Shown here: positions 1 through 11,712 of the stretch, in pieces
How positions within the stretch are numbered: the stretch's first letter is position 1
Layout of the letters: each line of letters opens with the position of its first letter
Assembly (NCBI GenBank): GCA_029339195.1
Contig: JAPTJF010000145.1
Span: 62,001-126,000, forward strand
Direction: 5' to 3'
Origin: Micractinium sp. NFX-FRZ
Taxonomy: Eukaryota > Chlorophyta > Trebouxiophyceae > Chlorellales > Chlorellaceae
DNA length: 64,000 nucleotides
The notes under the pieces: generated by a model
Databases searched by the model: none
What the model was told of the DNA's origin: nothing
What the model saw: only the letters and a program-made list of their open reading frames with translations
Made by a program: the position numbers and the translations under genes

Positions 1-1198
1 TCAGAGACCACTGCGCCTTCAGGTGCGCGGCTGCGATGCGCGGCTGCACCCTGCCCGTGCTGGAGCACGGTGGTGCTGATGGTGCTTTATCGCTGCTTCT
101 GCCGCCGCCGCCGGCTTCTATTGCAGCAGCCATCGCATGCGGCCGCCAGCGCTTCCTGTACGTGCTGTGCTGGCACTGCAAGTGCTGTGTCAACCTCTCC
201 ACTCGAATCCTACTCGATTGGGGTGCAGGGGGCGCCAGCTGTTCTTCTACAAGCGGGCGCAGATTTTTGTGGGCGACCTGTGGGGGGCCTTCCGGGGGCA
301 GGGCCTGGGCGCCTTCACCGACATCCACCAGATCACCATGTTTGCAGGTGGGTGGTGGGTGACTGTGGTCAAGTTGCATTGCCGACCTCTTGCTTGTTGC
401 TGCCGCAGCAACTGCTGCGGCAACAGTTGCAGCAGAAGCAGCTGTGGCGTCCACCAGCCCATCATGTCTGTGGGTGGGCTGCCTCTCTTTCTTGCGTACC
501 CCTCCTATTACCGCCCATTCACCATACTTTAGCTGCTGCCACCAGCTCTTTGTCTTCCGTGTTCAGCCCGTATCAATGACCGCCCTGCGCCCCTGTCCTG
601 CTCTGCCCCTTTTCCCCCTCACCTTCGGATCCTCAGTGCCCTCCCCTTCCCTCAGGGGCCCACCCCTCCTCTGCCCCTGACCTGAACTTTCCTTGCCACT
701 TTACCTTCCCCTTCCTGCACCTGACCCATCCTCGCCCCTGCACCTGCCCATTCCTGCACCCCCACCACCATGTGCCGCGAGAGCTGGGCTGCTACAGCAT
801 GCCCTCCCCCAACCGCAGCCCCTAAACCATCTCAAGCCCCATCCCACTTCACCCAACGATCCCTTCAATCTCCTGCCCCTCCCCCCGTAGACTACCGCGT
901 GCCTGTGGTGCTGCGGGAACTGGGCGTGCTGCACTACGCACCCCCGCTGGCGGCCGCAGTCGACGGCCGCCAGGAGCTGGCAGCGGGCGGGCTGGAGGAG
1001 TTGGAGATTCGTGCAGCCACTGTGGAGGCTGTTGAGCGGCTGAAGAAAGCGATCCGAGCGCGGCTGGAAGCTGGGGATAGGCGGGATGATGCGGAGCGGC
1101 TGAACAGCGTGCAGCTGGATTGGTGGCTGTGGGAGCAGGGGGAGCGGAGCAGGCACCAGCACAGGCCCCACCACCGCACCCTCACCGTGTATTACTGA
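1..1198 (+). CDS. QNG1: Queuosine salvage protein (Qng1/DUF2419), C-terminal part
   Basis: Three exons are visible: 1-22, 229-347 and 891-1198; the 5' part lies left of the window. The joins keep phase (AG|G, then G|AC) and read FRDHCAFRGRQLFFYKRAQI, then GDLWGAFRGQGLG, ITMFADYRVP, IRAATVEAVE and finally HHRTLTVYY-stop. These are the signature blocks of the queuosine 5'-phosphate N-glycosylase/hydrolase family (human C9orf64, fungal and plant DUF2419 proteins). The family releases queuine from salvaged queuosine nucleotides so that it can be inserted into tRNA anticodons. The family C-terminus, with its HRT-x-T-x-YY tail, is intact. Both introns are GT-AG (206 and 543 bp). Family assignment is firm; cellular location cannot be judged without the N-terminus. 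Confidence 0.88.
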
Positions 1199-1414
1199 GC
1201 CTGGACATGCGTGCCTGGTTTCATTCGTGTCACATCTGCCACTTTAGACAAACAAAGTTGTATCATCGTATCATATAGCAGGTGCTGGCGCATGCTTATT
1301 AGACAGCCGCCCAGGCGCCAGTGCAGAGTGGGATGCAAGCATCACGAGTTGCCACTCCTCAGGCATCACGAGTTGCCGCTTCTTAGACGTCTGGCTGAGT
1401 GCGGCTGCATCAGC

Positions 1415-4400
1415 CTACTTCAGGCGGGGCCCCTCTGCATTAGCAGGCAACTGCAGGTAGACCAGGGTGGCAATGATGGCAACGCCCAGCTCCGTGCCGG
1501 CAGCGTCGTGCAGGATGCTGCAGTGGGGGCAGGCAGCGGAAGGGCGGGGCGGCAAAGCATGTTTGCACAATTTGTTTGTGTGTGCGGGAAGCGCCGTGCA
1601 GGATGCTGCACAGAGTTGGGGTGGGCAGCAGAGGGGTGGGGGCACGATGGGAGTTTATCTGTGAAGTGTGCATGCGGAGCGTCGTGCAGTATGCTGCAGT
1701 TGGGGCAGGCAGCGGAAGGGCGTGGCATCATAGAAAGCGTGTGTGCACAGTGTGCATGTGTGCGGGAAGCGTCGTACAGGATGCTGCACACGGGGGGTGG
1801 GTCAGGCAAGCAGCAGAGGGGCGGGGGCGCGTAGGGAGGGTGTCTGTGAAGTGTGCATGCGTGCGGGCAGCGCTGTGCAGGGTGCTGCACATAGGGGGGC
1901 GGATTGCAAGGGCGAGGCGGCAGAGAGGTTGAGCGGCAGGCAGGGGAGCAGCGAGTGGGCAGCGGCAGGAACCACACCAGGGCGTGCACAGGCGGGTCAG
2001 CCGTTCACAGTTGATGGTGTACCCCCGCATGTCTTCTCAGCGCACAGCGCGATGACACGGCAGCGCCCTCCAGGAAAAACACACACACACACCGCCCCCC
2101 AAACGAACCCAGGATTGGACGCAACTCACTGGAACAGGGGGTTGAGGATGGGGTCGGTCTTGTGGGCGTTCAGCTGCCCAATGAAGAAGAGGTTGACTCC
2201 CACTGAGAAGAGGGGGAAGAGGAAGACCTTGGGGGTCTTGAGGAGCTGCGGGGCAGACGGTGCGGGGTGGAGGGCAGGCAGGAGAGCGGGCACGTCAAAG
2301 CCGGCTGCTTGTAGGAAACCTTTGTGGTGGGAGCATCCCAAGCACTCATCACAGCATAGCCAGGCCGCTCAGCGCTGGGCAGCTGCCTCGCCGCAGCCGG
2401 CGCCATTATCCATTGTGCCGCCCTCCCATTTTGCCTGGCCTGCCGCACCACTGCCCCATCCCCCGCTCACGTTCCAGAACCGGTAGGTCAGCACAGCGTA
2501 CTGGAATGAGAGCAGGATGTAGATGGGCACCTGAAGCAAGTGACGTGGGGTGATGTGGTGTGAAAGGAGGGATGGAGGTGGCTTGAGACGCGGCTGTCAT
2601 TGGCAGTGCATGAGCGCAAGCCTCCCTGTTTGAATTCAAAGCAGCAGTGCAGTGCAAGCGTTGGCAAAATGGGGCCCAGAAAGACCGGAGGTGTGCGAGG
2701 AGCAATCTGCTCCCCACCCCGGCCGCCTGTAGTGGCAGCTGCAGATGTGCACCATACGCTCGAAGCCCGCAGCAGCCGCGGCGGGGCTTCGGTGCCTGCT
2801 CGTCTCCCACCGGCAGCTCACCTTGGTGTGCAAGGCGGCAGCCCCCGCCAAGTATGCCAGCCCCGCCAGCCATGGTGTGGCCAGCAGCAGGGTGTCAATG
2901 TACTCGTCCTTGGAGGTGGTGGTGTCGTCCTCCTGTGGGAGTAGGCAGGGAATGGGGGAAGTGCAGGGAGGGAGGGAAGGTGGAGGGAGGCGGGTGAGTA
3001 GGCAGGCAGCGTGGGCACACAAGCGGGCGGGCTGTGGCAGGTGTGCGGGCACGCAGGCAGGCTGCGGCGGCTGCAATTCTGCATCGCTATGCTAGTGCAT
3101 GCAGCAGCGTATGGCCCCGTGTGCCGGCCGCCCTCTTTGCTTGCCTTGATGCCGATGGCCCAGCAGGAGGTCCCCAGCATGAGGAAGAAGTAGAAGAAGA
3201 AGTTGAGGATGGAGTAGTCCTCCTGGGGTAGGGTGGGCAGGGGCAGGAAAGGCGGGGGCAGGAACGGCGGGGTGGGGGACGACAGCAGGCAATGGGCAGT
3301 GCAGGCAAGGCGCGGGCACGCCCCCTGGGCCCCATCCCTGCCCCACCCTTGCTCCACCCTTGCTTGCGCTGCCAGTTTTGAGGCATTGTCGCCGGTGCAC
3401 TCACCTGGTAGAACCACTCCTGCTCTCAAAACCAACGATGGCAGGCAGTCGGACAGGAAAGGTGAGGGGTACAAGGTGAGAACGCTGTATGCGAGGGATG
3501 CCGCTCCCACAGCACAAAGGGTGGCTCCCGGGGAGCACAGCACGCTTGGGGCTCCTCACTTCTGACCCCACATCCACAGGCAGCTGCATCTGGCACCTAT
3601 GCAAGCACATAGCAACACCCTTCTCTCGGGCAACTGTCCTCCCCGGGACCTCCCTTGCATGCACGTGCCACTTCCCTTGTATGCACGTGCCACCTCCCTT
3701 GCATGCACGTGCCACCTCACCTGGGTCACGTGCCAGCCCATCTCCCCGGCAATGGCCACCATCACATACCCCAGCCCTGCACAGAGTGCATGAGAGGGTG
3801 ACACACGTGGGTGCGGGCCAGACAGAACAGCGCAGGGCAGGGCAGGCAGTGCAAAGCAGGGTTCGGTGTCACGCAGTGTGCTCCACGGACTGCGCACAAC
3901 AGCGGGCCGGCGCCAGCTGGCAGCAGCCCGCAAAGCACTGCCATCCGCCACGCACCCAGCATGGCGGTAAAGGGGTCCTGAGCCCCGGCGTCCTTCAGAG
4001 CCTGTCGGGCGGCACAGGGGGGCCGTGCCCGTGGGACAGTTGGGGTGTGTTGTTTAATATCCGTGGGGGCCGACGCGTGGAAAGGCTTGCCAGGGCAGCA
4101 GGGACAGCAGGGTGCACAGCAGCTCCGGCAGCGTGCTGTGCGATTTGCAGCAGATACACAGAGACAGGCGTCAGCCCCTCGCAGGTCTGCCTGTGTAGAA
4201 GGCGCCGGCGGCTGAAGGTTTTGGGGACGCACAGGCAATCAAGTCACGATCGGTAGGATGAAGTAAAAAAGCGGGGGCTCACCTGAGAGCGGGTGTAGAA
4301 GACATACATGGTGGCCGGCACCAGGATGAAGGTGAAGAAGTGGGTGGCAATCAGCGGCACTGCAGGTGTGCACAGGAAAGACGACACACTTATGACAGCG

Positions 4401-5285
4401 TTTCATCTGAGAGGGTGCCGGAAGAGTGTGAACAAGTGGGTGGCAATCAGCAACTGCCGGAGGGAGGGCAAGCCAGCAGGCATGGAGACGGGGGGGCGGG
4501 GCTAAGCAGGGGGTGGCTGAGCAGGGCGCACGCAGCTGTGGGCGGTTCCCAAAGGCTGAGCCACAGATGCACTGGTGGCACCACCTGCCAGCTGGACAGC
4601 GGACCCGCCTGCCCCTCCCCCACTGGGCTGGCCCACCCCCCCACCCCATCCCGCCCGCCCACCTTTCATGAACAGAGGGATGGCCTCGCAGCCGCCAGGT
4701 GCCAGCTGGCAGGGTGTTGTGCTGAACTCGTTGATGAGGATGCCTCCCGAGGCAGCCACCGCCGACACCGCCAGCCCGGCGCCCGCCAGGATGAGGATGC
4801 CCCGCAGGCGGTCGCCTGCCTGGGTGGGAGAGGCCGCCGCCGCTTCTGTGGTGGTTGGACCGGATGTCATGTCCTGGGGGGGATGCAGGGTGGGTGGCAC
4901 ATGTGGGTGGGTGAGGGTTTGTTGTGGATGCAAGCAGCCTCCTGTGCCACACACAACATCATGATCTAATCATGATGTGAGCAGCGGCAGCAATCCTGCG
5001 GTACCCTTCCGAGGCAGGAGTGGCAGCCGAGGGGCAGCCAGCCGGCGGGCACCCTGCCCCTGCAGCACAGCTGTTTGGGCTAACCTGGTTCTGTGCAGCC
5101 TTGCTCCATACTTGCAGCCTGTGCCTGCCCCCATGGCGCTGGCCAAGCGGCTTGGCTGAGGCAGCGGGCCTGCAGCCAGAGGTGCTCGCCGGCAGGTGAC
5201 GCAGGGGGCGGTGCCAGGGCAGCGCCGCTGCAGCGGCGGCACCAGGCTGCCGCCCTGCCGGCTTGGCTGCGAGGCTGGTCTTCAT
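1415..5285 (-). CDS. Chloroplast-targeted polytopic membrane protein, unknown function
   Basis: Eleven exons: 5285-5085, 4873-4663, 4359-4283, 4001-3956, 3776-3721, 3419-3405, 3222-3145, 2932-2822, 2530-2471, 2245-2130 and 1517-1415. Phases agree throughout and give 357 aa. Residues 1 to about 65 are rich in Ala, Arg and Ser with no acids, like a chloroplast transit peptide. About seven or eight hydrophobic segments follow, for example ILILAGAGLAVSAVAASGG, THFFTFILVPATMYVFY, LNFFFYFFLMLGTSCWAIGI and a last one around GVAIIATLVYLQLP. Exon 6 is a 15-nt microexon (EWFYQ). Intron 7 uses a GC donor (AAG|GCAAGC). A TGA just after CAG at 2126-2128 is not the stop: it overlaps a GTGAGT donor, and the last exon joins in phase. 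I do not recognise the family; a thylakoid or envelope membrane role is inference. Confidence 0.78.
1505..1900 (-). repeat. Tandem copies of exon-11 5' edge in last intron
   Basis: Five units begin near 1505, 1593, 1681, 1771 and 1872. Each carries the core GTCGTGCAGGATGCTGCA or a variant, which read on the minus strand is the CTGCAG acceptor followed by the first codons of exon 11 (ILHD). The 1505 unit is the exon actually used. The others lie inside the preceding intron and are diverged; some have lost the AG. The period is about 88-101 bp. Confidence 0.85.
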
Positions 5286-5736
5286 TCGAGTTTTTCGAGC
5301 AAAACGGAGCTGGCCGGGCGTAGATTGGGCAACAGTGGAGCGTGCTTGATCAGCGTGCACGCTCAGGAGTCTTCAGCTGAACGTGCACCGCGCCGCGTGG
5401 TACCCAAATCTGACAGTATCCTGCCACTGTTTGGCCCGGGCAGTCGCCGCGTTGCAAGCAAGTTCGCTACAGCTGCCGGCGCGCGCTGTGTGGCTGCGGT
5501 TCTGCTGGACCATGCTGCTATGCATGCTGCGCTTCCCTGACCACTCACTCTTCAGCTGCAGCCCCAGCGAGGGCAATGCTAATTCGCTGTGCCTGACCCA
5601 GAGCGCCTTGGCTCGCCAGCAAGCGAGGGCGTACAGCTTCCCTTCTTCCGGTACCTCCCCGGTCGACCGCTGCGAGCTGCACGTGCGCTCTCTGCATCAA
5701 CTCTCCAGTTCTCCAACCGCGTTCAGCCCCCCCCCA
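5286..5736. promoter_or_regulatory. Divergent promoter region
   Basis: About 450 bp separates the start codons of two divergent genes, both encoding proteins with chloroplast-type leaders. The stretch must hold both 5' untranslated regions and promoters, so a shared promoter is plausible. I see no TATA box or other recognisable element. Confidence 0.45.
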
Positions 5737-8700
5737 ATGCCTCTCTGCAATGCTACAATGATGGGCGCGAGCCTGGCACAGTCCCTGCCCCGCCCTTCGG
5801 CCGGCCGCCCTGGCGCCGCTCCCGCCCCGCCGCTGCGCCGCGGGTCGCGCAGCGCCCAGCACCTGCGCTGCCGCAGCACCACCCTCGAGCGCGTGGGCGA
5901 GGCTGTCAAGCCATACTCAGTGGATCTGCCTCCCCTCTCCAAGGTGACTTGCGGCCCCACACGAAGTCGGTTTTGATGCAAGCAGCCCTGGCGTTGCTCA
6001 GGGCACTGCCGGTGCCCTCCCCACCACACAGAACCCCAACCACACATTGCGACTCCCCCACCATCCCTCCCCGGTGTCTCGTCCATCTGCCCTCCCACAT
6101 CCCTGGTCCCTCGTCCCACAAGACGTCCGATGGCACAAACCCCCACCACTCATCCTCTTGCCCACCATCAAACCCGTCCCCCTCCTCCTGCTCCCCGCCT
6201 GCCCGCCGCTGTCCCTCCTGCTCCCCCGCTGCCTGCAGCTGCCGCTGACATGTCCCTCCCTCCCTCCCCTGCTCCCCGCAGGACTTCTTGCCTCCTGGTG
6301 CCGAGCTGCCTGAGGAGGCATTTGGCGCGCCCCGCCCGGCAGACGCTCTGGTGCTGGCGCCCGTGGGTGTGCCACGCGGGACGACCGTGCCAGCTGTCAT
6401 CTTTTGCCACGGCTTCTCCCAGCCCCCCACCAACTACCTCTCCACCCTCCAGCTGTTTGCCGACCAAGGCTGGCTGGTCATCGCCCCCAACACCTCCATT
6501 CTGGACATCGCCTTCTCCCCGGTTGAAACGGTGGACAAGCGCGGCAAGCCGCCCGCCAAGCTGCAGGTGCCGGGCGGGGGCGGGGTGGGGCGGGCCGTAA
6601 TCGGGGCGCCTTTCCAAGTGCTGCTGTGCTGCAGTTTGTGCGCTGCCTGCTCGCCCCTCCACCTCGCCTCAGATGCCCTCCACCTGTCACCGTGCACCCT
6701 CCTTTGCCACGCTCCTGGCGCCCCTGCTGCCGCCGTATACCGCCCTTCCCATCCCCTTCCTCCTTCCCCCTGCCCCCTGCAGACCGCTCTCATTCTGGAC
6801 GCCCTGCGCTCAGCGCAGTACGTGGTGCAGGGGCAGCGTGACTTCAAGATCGGCAGCGTCCTGATGTGTGGCCATTCGATGGGCGGCGCCGGCGCCCTGG
6901 TGGCGGCCTCCAAGCTCAAGGTGGGTCTCCAACTGCCGGCGGGCTGCTTGAGTGCTGCCGGCCCGCTGTGCTGTGCCACTGGAAACCAGCTGCGGTGCTT
7001 GCGGTTGTGCCGCGCTTTGCCATGCTGCGCGGTGCTGTGCTGTGCTGCGCTGTGGCGTGGTGTGCTTTGTGCTATGCAGGGGACCAATCAGTTGGGTGCA
7101 GCTGCAGCCGGACACAGCCCCCACCCCCCTGGCTGGTTTGGCCCCTGTTGCCATGCATCAACTGCCGGCTTGATGCCACATGCCTTTTACAGGACCGGGT
7201 GACGGGAGTGGGCGTGATGGCCCCCGCCGTCAAGCAGACGGTCAAGACAGAGGTCAGTGTCAGCAAGAAGCGGTCAGTAGGCATCAACATGAAGCGGCAT
7301 GGCAGCTGGCCACCTTGTGCAAGCAGCACAATAGCCACGGCTCGCCCGCTTGCATGCGCAGCATCGCCTTCTCTGCCCTGCCTTGTGCCTGCTGCCCTCC
7401 CTGCCCATGGACCCAGGCCTGCCTCAGCAACCGCCTTTCTACCCGACCCTTGGGCCATTTCAACTCCAACCTCCCCAAACCATGACCCTCTGGTCTGGTC
7501 TGGTATGGCTCCCGCAGGTCAACCCCGGCCTGTCCATGGGCAACAAGGCGGGCGTGGCGGCTGCCGTGGAATTCTTCTCCGCCGACTACCCCTCCGCCGC
7601 ACCGCTGCACATCCTGGGAGGCACGCGGGTGAGCGCTGGCGGATCTGAGCGGGTGCAGGCGGCGGCATGCGCATGTGATGATGTGGCCTGGGATAGTCGC
7701 TGGTGCAGCCTGGCCATGTGCATGCGGGGAGTTCTGCGGTGGCGGCTGCTTTCCAAGTAAGGTCGCGGCAGGGCAGAGGGTGGCGGCAGGCAGCGGAGGC
7801 ACAGCATCGGCGCCCTGCTCTCTGTCCTAGCGGCTTGAAGTAAAAGCGCCCCTTCACTCCCTCGCTGCTGCTGTAGGACCTGGTTGTGGGCAAGAAGGAG
7901 GTGGTGGGGCTGTACGACGCCGCCTACGCCGGCAACAAGGTGAGCGCACGCAAGCTGCCACGCATGGTGTGGGTTGCCGTGCAATGTGTATGGGTGTGCT
8001 TGCTTGCCGACAACGCGCGCGCCCTGCGGTCAGTGACACATGTGTAACTGACGGCCCGCCCTCTGCTACTTATGGAGCACCACGGACGCCACAGAGAACG
8101 CCCCCCCAATTACCCACTCACCAGTGGCTTGCCTTGTTGCCTTGCTGGGCCGGGCTGCGTGCAGAAGGGCGACCTGCTGCTGCACTGGATCCCCGGCAGC
8201 CACATCGGGTTTGAGGATGACGGTGAGGTGGCGCTGAGGTGGCGCTGAGGTGGCGGGCGGTGGGTGCGTGATAGCAAATTTGTTGATGATACTTGCAAGC
8301 TGGCTGGGGATCTTGGGTTGGGACATGAACTGCAGCACGTGCTGCAGCTGAGTGGGACTGGCAGGGGCAGGGGGTATCTTGGGGGCTGCCGAGCACGTGC
8401 GTGCTGCCGGCTCGGCCGCCGGCAGTGCGGCATGTTGGCCCACATGCCAGTGTCCGGCTGTGGGCTGCCTCGGGGTCTTCTTGCACACGGCCCGCCCGCC
8501 CTCGAGCACGCCCCGCCTTGTGCACACCACTCCATCAAGCGTCGCGCCACATCGTGCTGCACCACTCACGCCCACACCCACTACCGCCACCATTGCCTCC
8601 CACTCCCTCGCAGTCAACCTGGAGTTTGACACGGGGCTGCCCCAGCGCCTGCTGTTCGCCCTCATCAACTTCCTCCTCTACCGCCTAGAGGTCAGTCGAC

Positions 8701-11267
8701 CCGCGCAGTCAACAGCCGCTGTTCAGGGGGGTTTAGGGACCCATGCCGCCTGCACTTCGCCTTCAACAATGCGCACATGTGCTGCCCGGAGAAAGCGTCC
8801 GCAGAAAGCAGTTCGAAACGCCTGCCGTTCAGGTCAGCAGCTGCTCACCGGCGACTATAGCGAGACACACACAGATCCACTGCCGCCCCATCGTGCCTCA
8901 CCCCTCCCCTCCGATCCTCTCCCTGCCTCCTCATCTCCCCCCGTGGTCCCCCCAGGTCACCATGCTGCTGACCGGCGACTGATGCAACCAGCGCAGATCC
9001 GAGGAGCTCTCTCTCCCCCTCTTGCCGCCTGTCGCCCCTCCGATCCTCTCCCTCCTCTGGCCCCCCCTCCCACCCTGCCCTCCCCAGGTCACCAAGCTGC
9101 TGACGGGCGACTACAGCGACCAGCGGCGGGCCACCCAGGACGTGCTGCTGGAGGCTTTCCAGGGCGCCCTGGCCGGGGAGGGCCTGGATGCCATTTTGGA
9201 GCGTGGGGTGGTGGAGGTGGCGCCCAAGCCCAGCCAGGCTGAGCTGGCGGAGCTGATAGCCCCGCCGGCGGTGGCGCCGGCAGATGGTGGGTTGGTGGTG
9301 GGGGTGGGGGATGCCAGGGGGCGCTGTTTGTGCTCGTTCAGTGGGGCACTGGGCACTGTGAGCGCTGGCTGGTTTGCTATGCTGGGGATGTGTGCATGTG
9401 TGCGGTGGGGTGGGCTGCGTCCCTGCCTGAGGCGGTGGCCAGCTGGCACAGGCCACCTGGCGCAGGCCAACTGGCACACACAGCGGCATGCCCCTTTGCA
9501 ACCTCCCACCCACCTCGCCCACCCGCCTGCCTGCCTGCCCCTTCCCGCCACCATTCCTGCAGTTCCCTACGTCTTCCCCACCCTGCTGCTGCTGTCCTAC
9601 TCGGCCGTGCACGCCCTCTCCCTGTCCGAGGGCGCCTCCCTCCTCTCCGGCCACGCCTCGGAGCTCTCCCAGTTCAGCGCCCTGGGCCTGGGAGTGGTGC
9701 TGGCCATCGCCGCTGGGCTGGTGTACGAGAACCTGGTGCTGGCGGCAGGTGGGGCACACTACTTTCGAGGGGACACTGGTGGGGCTAGAAGTAGGGCTGC
9801 CCTCCATAGCGGGCCGTTCGAGCGAGACGCTGGTGCTGCCGGCAGTGGGGGATGTAGTAGTGGGGGCAAGGCAGGCACAAGGGAAGGCCGGCGTGGTGCT
9901 GGTGGGGATCTTGCTCAACAGTACATCTGAAGGTTCCAGGCGCCTTGAAAGGCCCCCGCCTCCCCAAATGCCCTGCGACCCATGTGACCTGACCATCCAA
10001 CCACTCGCCGAACACCCTCCTGCTGCAGGCTGCTTCATCACTAGGCGCCACCAAACACCCCCACCCCACCCCCGCAACTCGTGTCACGCCCTTGTGCTGC
10101 AGGCCGCTTCCTCACCGACGGTGGAAAGAAGAACTTGGGGCTGCTGGACGCCCTGAACGACCCCCGCTTCCTCTTCCACTCCGCCGCCCCGCTGCTGTGC
10201 CTGACGGGGCTGGACCTGGGGCAGCGCCTGGGCGTGGGGTGGGCCAGCAACGGATGGGTGGAGGGCGGCGTGGGCCTGGCGTGCACCGCTGTGGTCGCGC
10301 TGTCCACGCTGCGCAACACTCTGCTGCTGCAGACGCGGTAAGTGCGTCAACAGCATTGTCGGTAGGGGGGCAGGAGGTGGCGGCAACTGGCTGGTGAAAT
10401 GCAGGGTAGTGGGCCAGGGTTGGGCCCGCCCGGTAGCCGTGTCCTCCATGTGCTTCGGTAGTGTGGCCCACCATCTCCCAAGCTCTCCCTGCCCATGTGC
10501 AGCTGGCACAGCTGACCTGCTGCGACCTGCTCATGCCCCACCCCGTCCCGTCGCTCCTGACATTCCTGCCCGCCCGCCCCCTCACCCACCCCCGCCTCAC
10601 AGGCCCACCTGGTCTGGGGGCATCTTTCACTTCACCTTCGATGACCCCGGCTTTGACTTCACACGAATCATCCCAGTTGCCCTCACCACCGTGCTGCTTA
10701 CCGCGCTCGGCACCTCGGCCGCGCTGCAAGACCCCGCACAGTGGCCCTTTGCCGTGGGGCCCGCCGCCTGCCTGGCGCTGTCGGCGGGCATCATCCCGCG
10801 CAAGGTGGCGCCCATGATCCTGACGGGTAGGCCATGCATGCCGGGATTTGACTGTACGTGAGTGTACCCAGGCCATGCATGCCCGGGGTTGACCTGTACG
10901 TGCATGCTTACGAACACACACGTGGCTGTGCTGTGTGTGACATGTGCACTCTGTGCAGCGTGGCCTGCATTATCCTGAAGAATAGGCCATGCGTGCCTGG
11001 GTTTGCCTGTGCTCACGGCGGCATTCTGTGGAGCGTGACAATCGTGCCTCTTAAGGTGCCTGTCTGCCTGCCTGCCTGCCTGCCTGCCTTCACTTGCTGT
11101 GCCCAGCCCTGCTGCGCACCGCAAGCATCCTCTCCACAGCTCGGCATTTCACCTGCATGCACCCGCCTCACCCCCCCACTTCTGTTGCAGGCAACGCCGG
11201 CGAGGTGCTTCTGATTGCATCCCTGGTGGCCACAGAGGCAGGCCTGCTGGGCCAGCACTTCCCCTGA
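5737..11267 (+). CDS. Chlorophyllase-like alpha/beta hydrolase with C-terminal membrane domain
   Basis: Thirteen exons: 5737-5943, 6282-6566, 6783-6920, 7193-7252, 7518-7628, 7877-7939, 8165-8222, 8614-8690, 9088-9286, 9563-9748, 10103-10337, 10603-10826 and 11191-11267. They give 639 aa with consistent phase. The start could also be 5758 or 5761. Residues 1 to about 50 look like a chloroplast transit peptide (basic, Ser/Ala/Pro-rich). The hydrolase core spans about 65-330, with IFCHGFSQPP, the nucleophile elbow GHSMGG (Ser about 196), a likely acid Asp about 268 after LGGTR, and the catalytic His about 301 in GSHIGFED. Chlorophyllases hydrolyse the phytol ester of chlorophyll. Residues about 380-639 add several hydrophobic helices, which suggests membrane anchoring. 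The wording of the core resembles algal chlorophyllase-type proteins. Substrate is inferred, and other esters are possible. Confidence 0.82.
8831..9000 (+). repeat. Decayed copies of exon-9 5' edge in intron 8
   Basis: Two copies, at about 8831-8870 and 8951-8990, precede the used exon start at 9088 at 123 and 132 bp spacing. Each repeats AG, then GTCACCATGCTGCTGACCGG or a close variant, then GCGACT. The second copy ends in TGA; the first is diverged. The C-rich stretches and the phrase CCTCCGATCCTCTCCCT also repeat between units, so the whole unit was duplicated, not only the exon part. Confidence 0.85.
9770..10060 (+). repeat. Decayed copies of exon-10 3' edge and exon-11 5' edge in intron 10
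   Basis: At about 9821-9850 the sequence CGAGACGCTGGTGCTGCCGG repeats the end of exon 10 (CGAGAACCTGGTGCTGGCGG at about 9726). At about 10024-10050 the sequence CTGCAGGCTGCTTCATCAC repeats the start of exon 11 (CTGCAGGCCGCTTCCTCAC). Both copies lie inside the intron and carry substitutions that break the reading. Confidence 0.75.
10827..11094 (+). repeat. Copies of exon-12 3' edge plus CTGC tetranucleotide run in intron 12
   Basis: The exon/intron junction ATCCTGACGGGTAGGCCATGC recurs as ATCCTGAAGAATAGGCCATGC (about 10972-10992). A further copy of the intron part, around GGCCATGCATGCCCGGG, lies near 10871. A run of CTGC/TGCC units follows at about 11057-11090. Confidence 0.75.
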
Positions 11268-11712
11268 GCCTGTTTGCTGCTTTGCACGGCTCTGCAGGCG
11301 GCTGCCAGCAATGCCACATGCAGCCCGGCTGGGCTGCCGCCCCTGCGGCAGCCAGAAGCAGGGGGCGTGACAGCAGCATATTTTGTGTACTTTGTGTGTA
11401 TTCTGGCCTTTGTATGCCCCTGCACCTTATGGCAGCGCATTGCTCGTACTGCACATCTTCACTGTCTTCTCCCCTTGATCCGCGTACTGCTCTGAGATGT
11501 GATCCCCATGCATAGCTCACACCTACTATGAATGTCGACTGCTTGAGCTGAGTGAATTCCAACTCGACAGCAAACTGTCCAGGAGGGCTCAGGCAGGCGG
11601 GGCACATGAGGAGCCAGGGATGGCAAGGGGTAAGAGCATGCGAATCAAATGTCACAGACGGAAGCGTTACAGGGTCAAAATTGTAGCTTGTGCAGCCCTT
11701 AGCCAGATCCGC
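11268..11712. other. Intergenic region between convergent genes
   Basis: The two stop codons face each other across 445 bp, which must hold both 3' untranslated regions. On the minus strand TGTAA lies at 11667-11671, the usual green-algal poly(A) motif, for the helicase gene. I see no TGTAA for the plus-strand gene and no other element. Confidence 0.6.
11667..11671 (-). terminator. Putative TGTAA poly(A) signal
   Basis: TGTAA on the minus strand lies about 40 nt after the helicase stop codon. TGTAA is the dominant poly(A) signal in chlorophyte algae. The match is exact but short, so chance is possible. Confidence 0.4.

Noticed and set aside
2126..2128. TGA read as the stop of the membrane-protein gene
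   Set aside because: The bases are part of a GTGAGT donor, and the exon at 1517-1415 joins in phase and adds a further membrane helix.
1743..2486. Plus-strand open frame of 247 codons
   Set aside because: It lies over the tandem repeats and exon 10 of the minus-strand membrane-protein gene, which has consistent splice phases. The plus frame has no domain.
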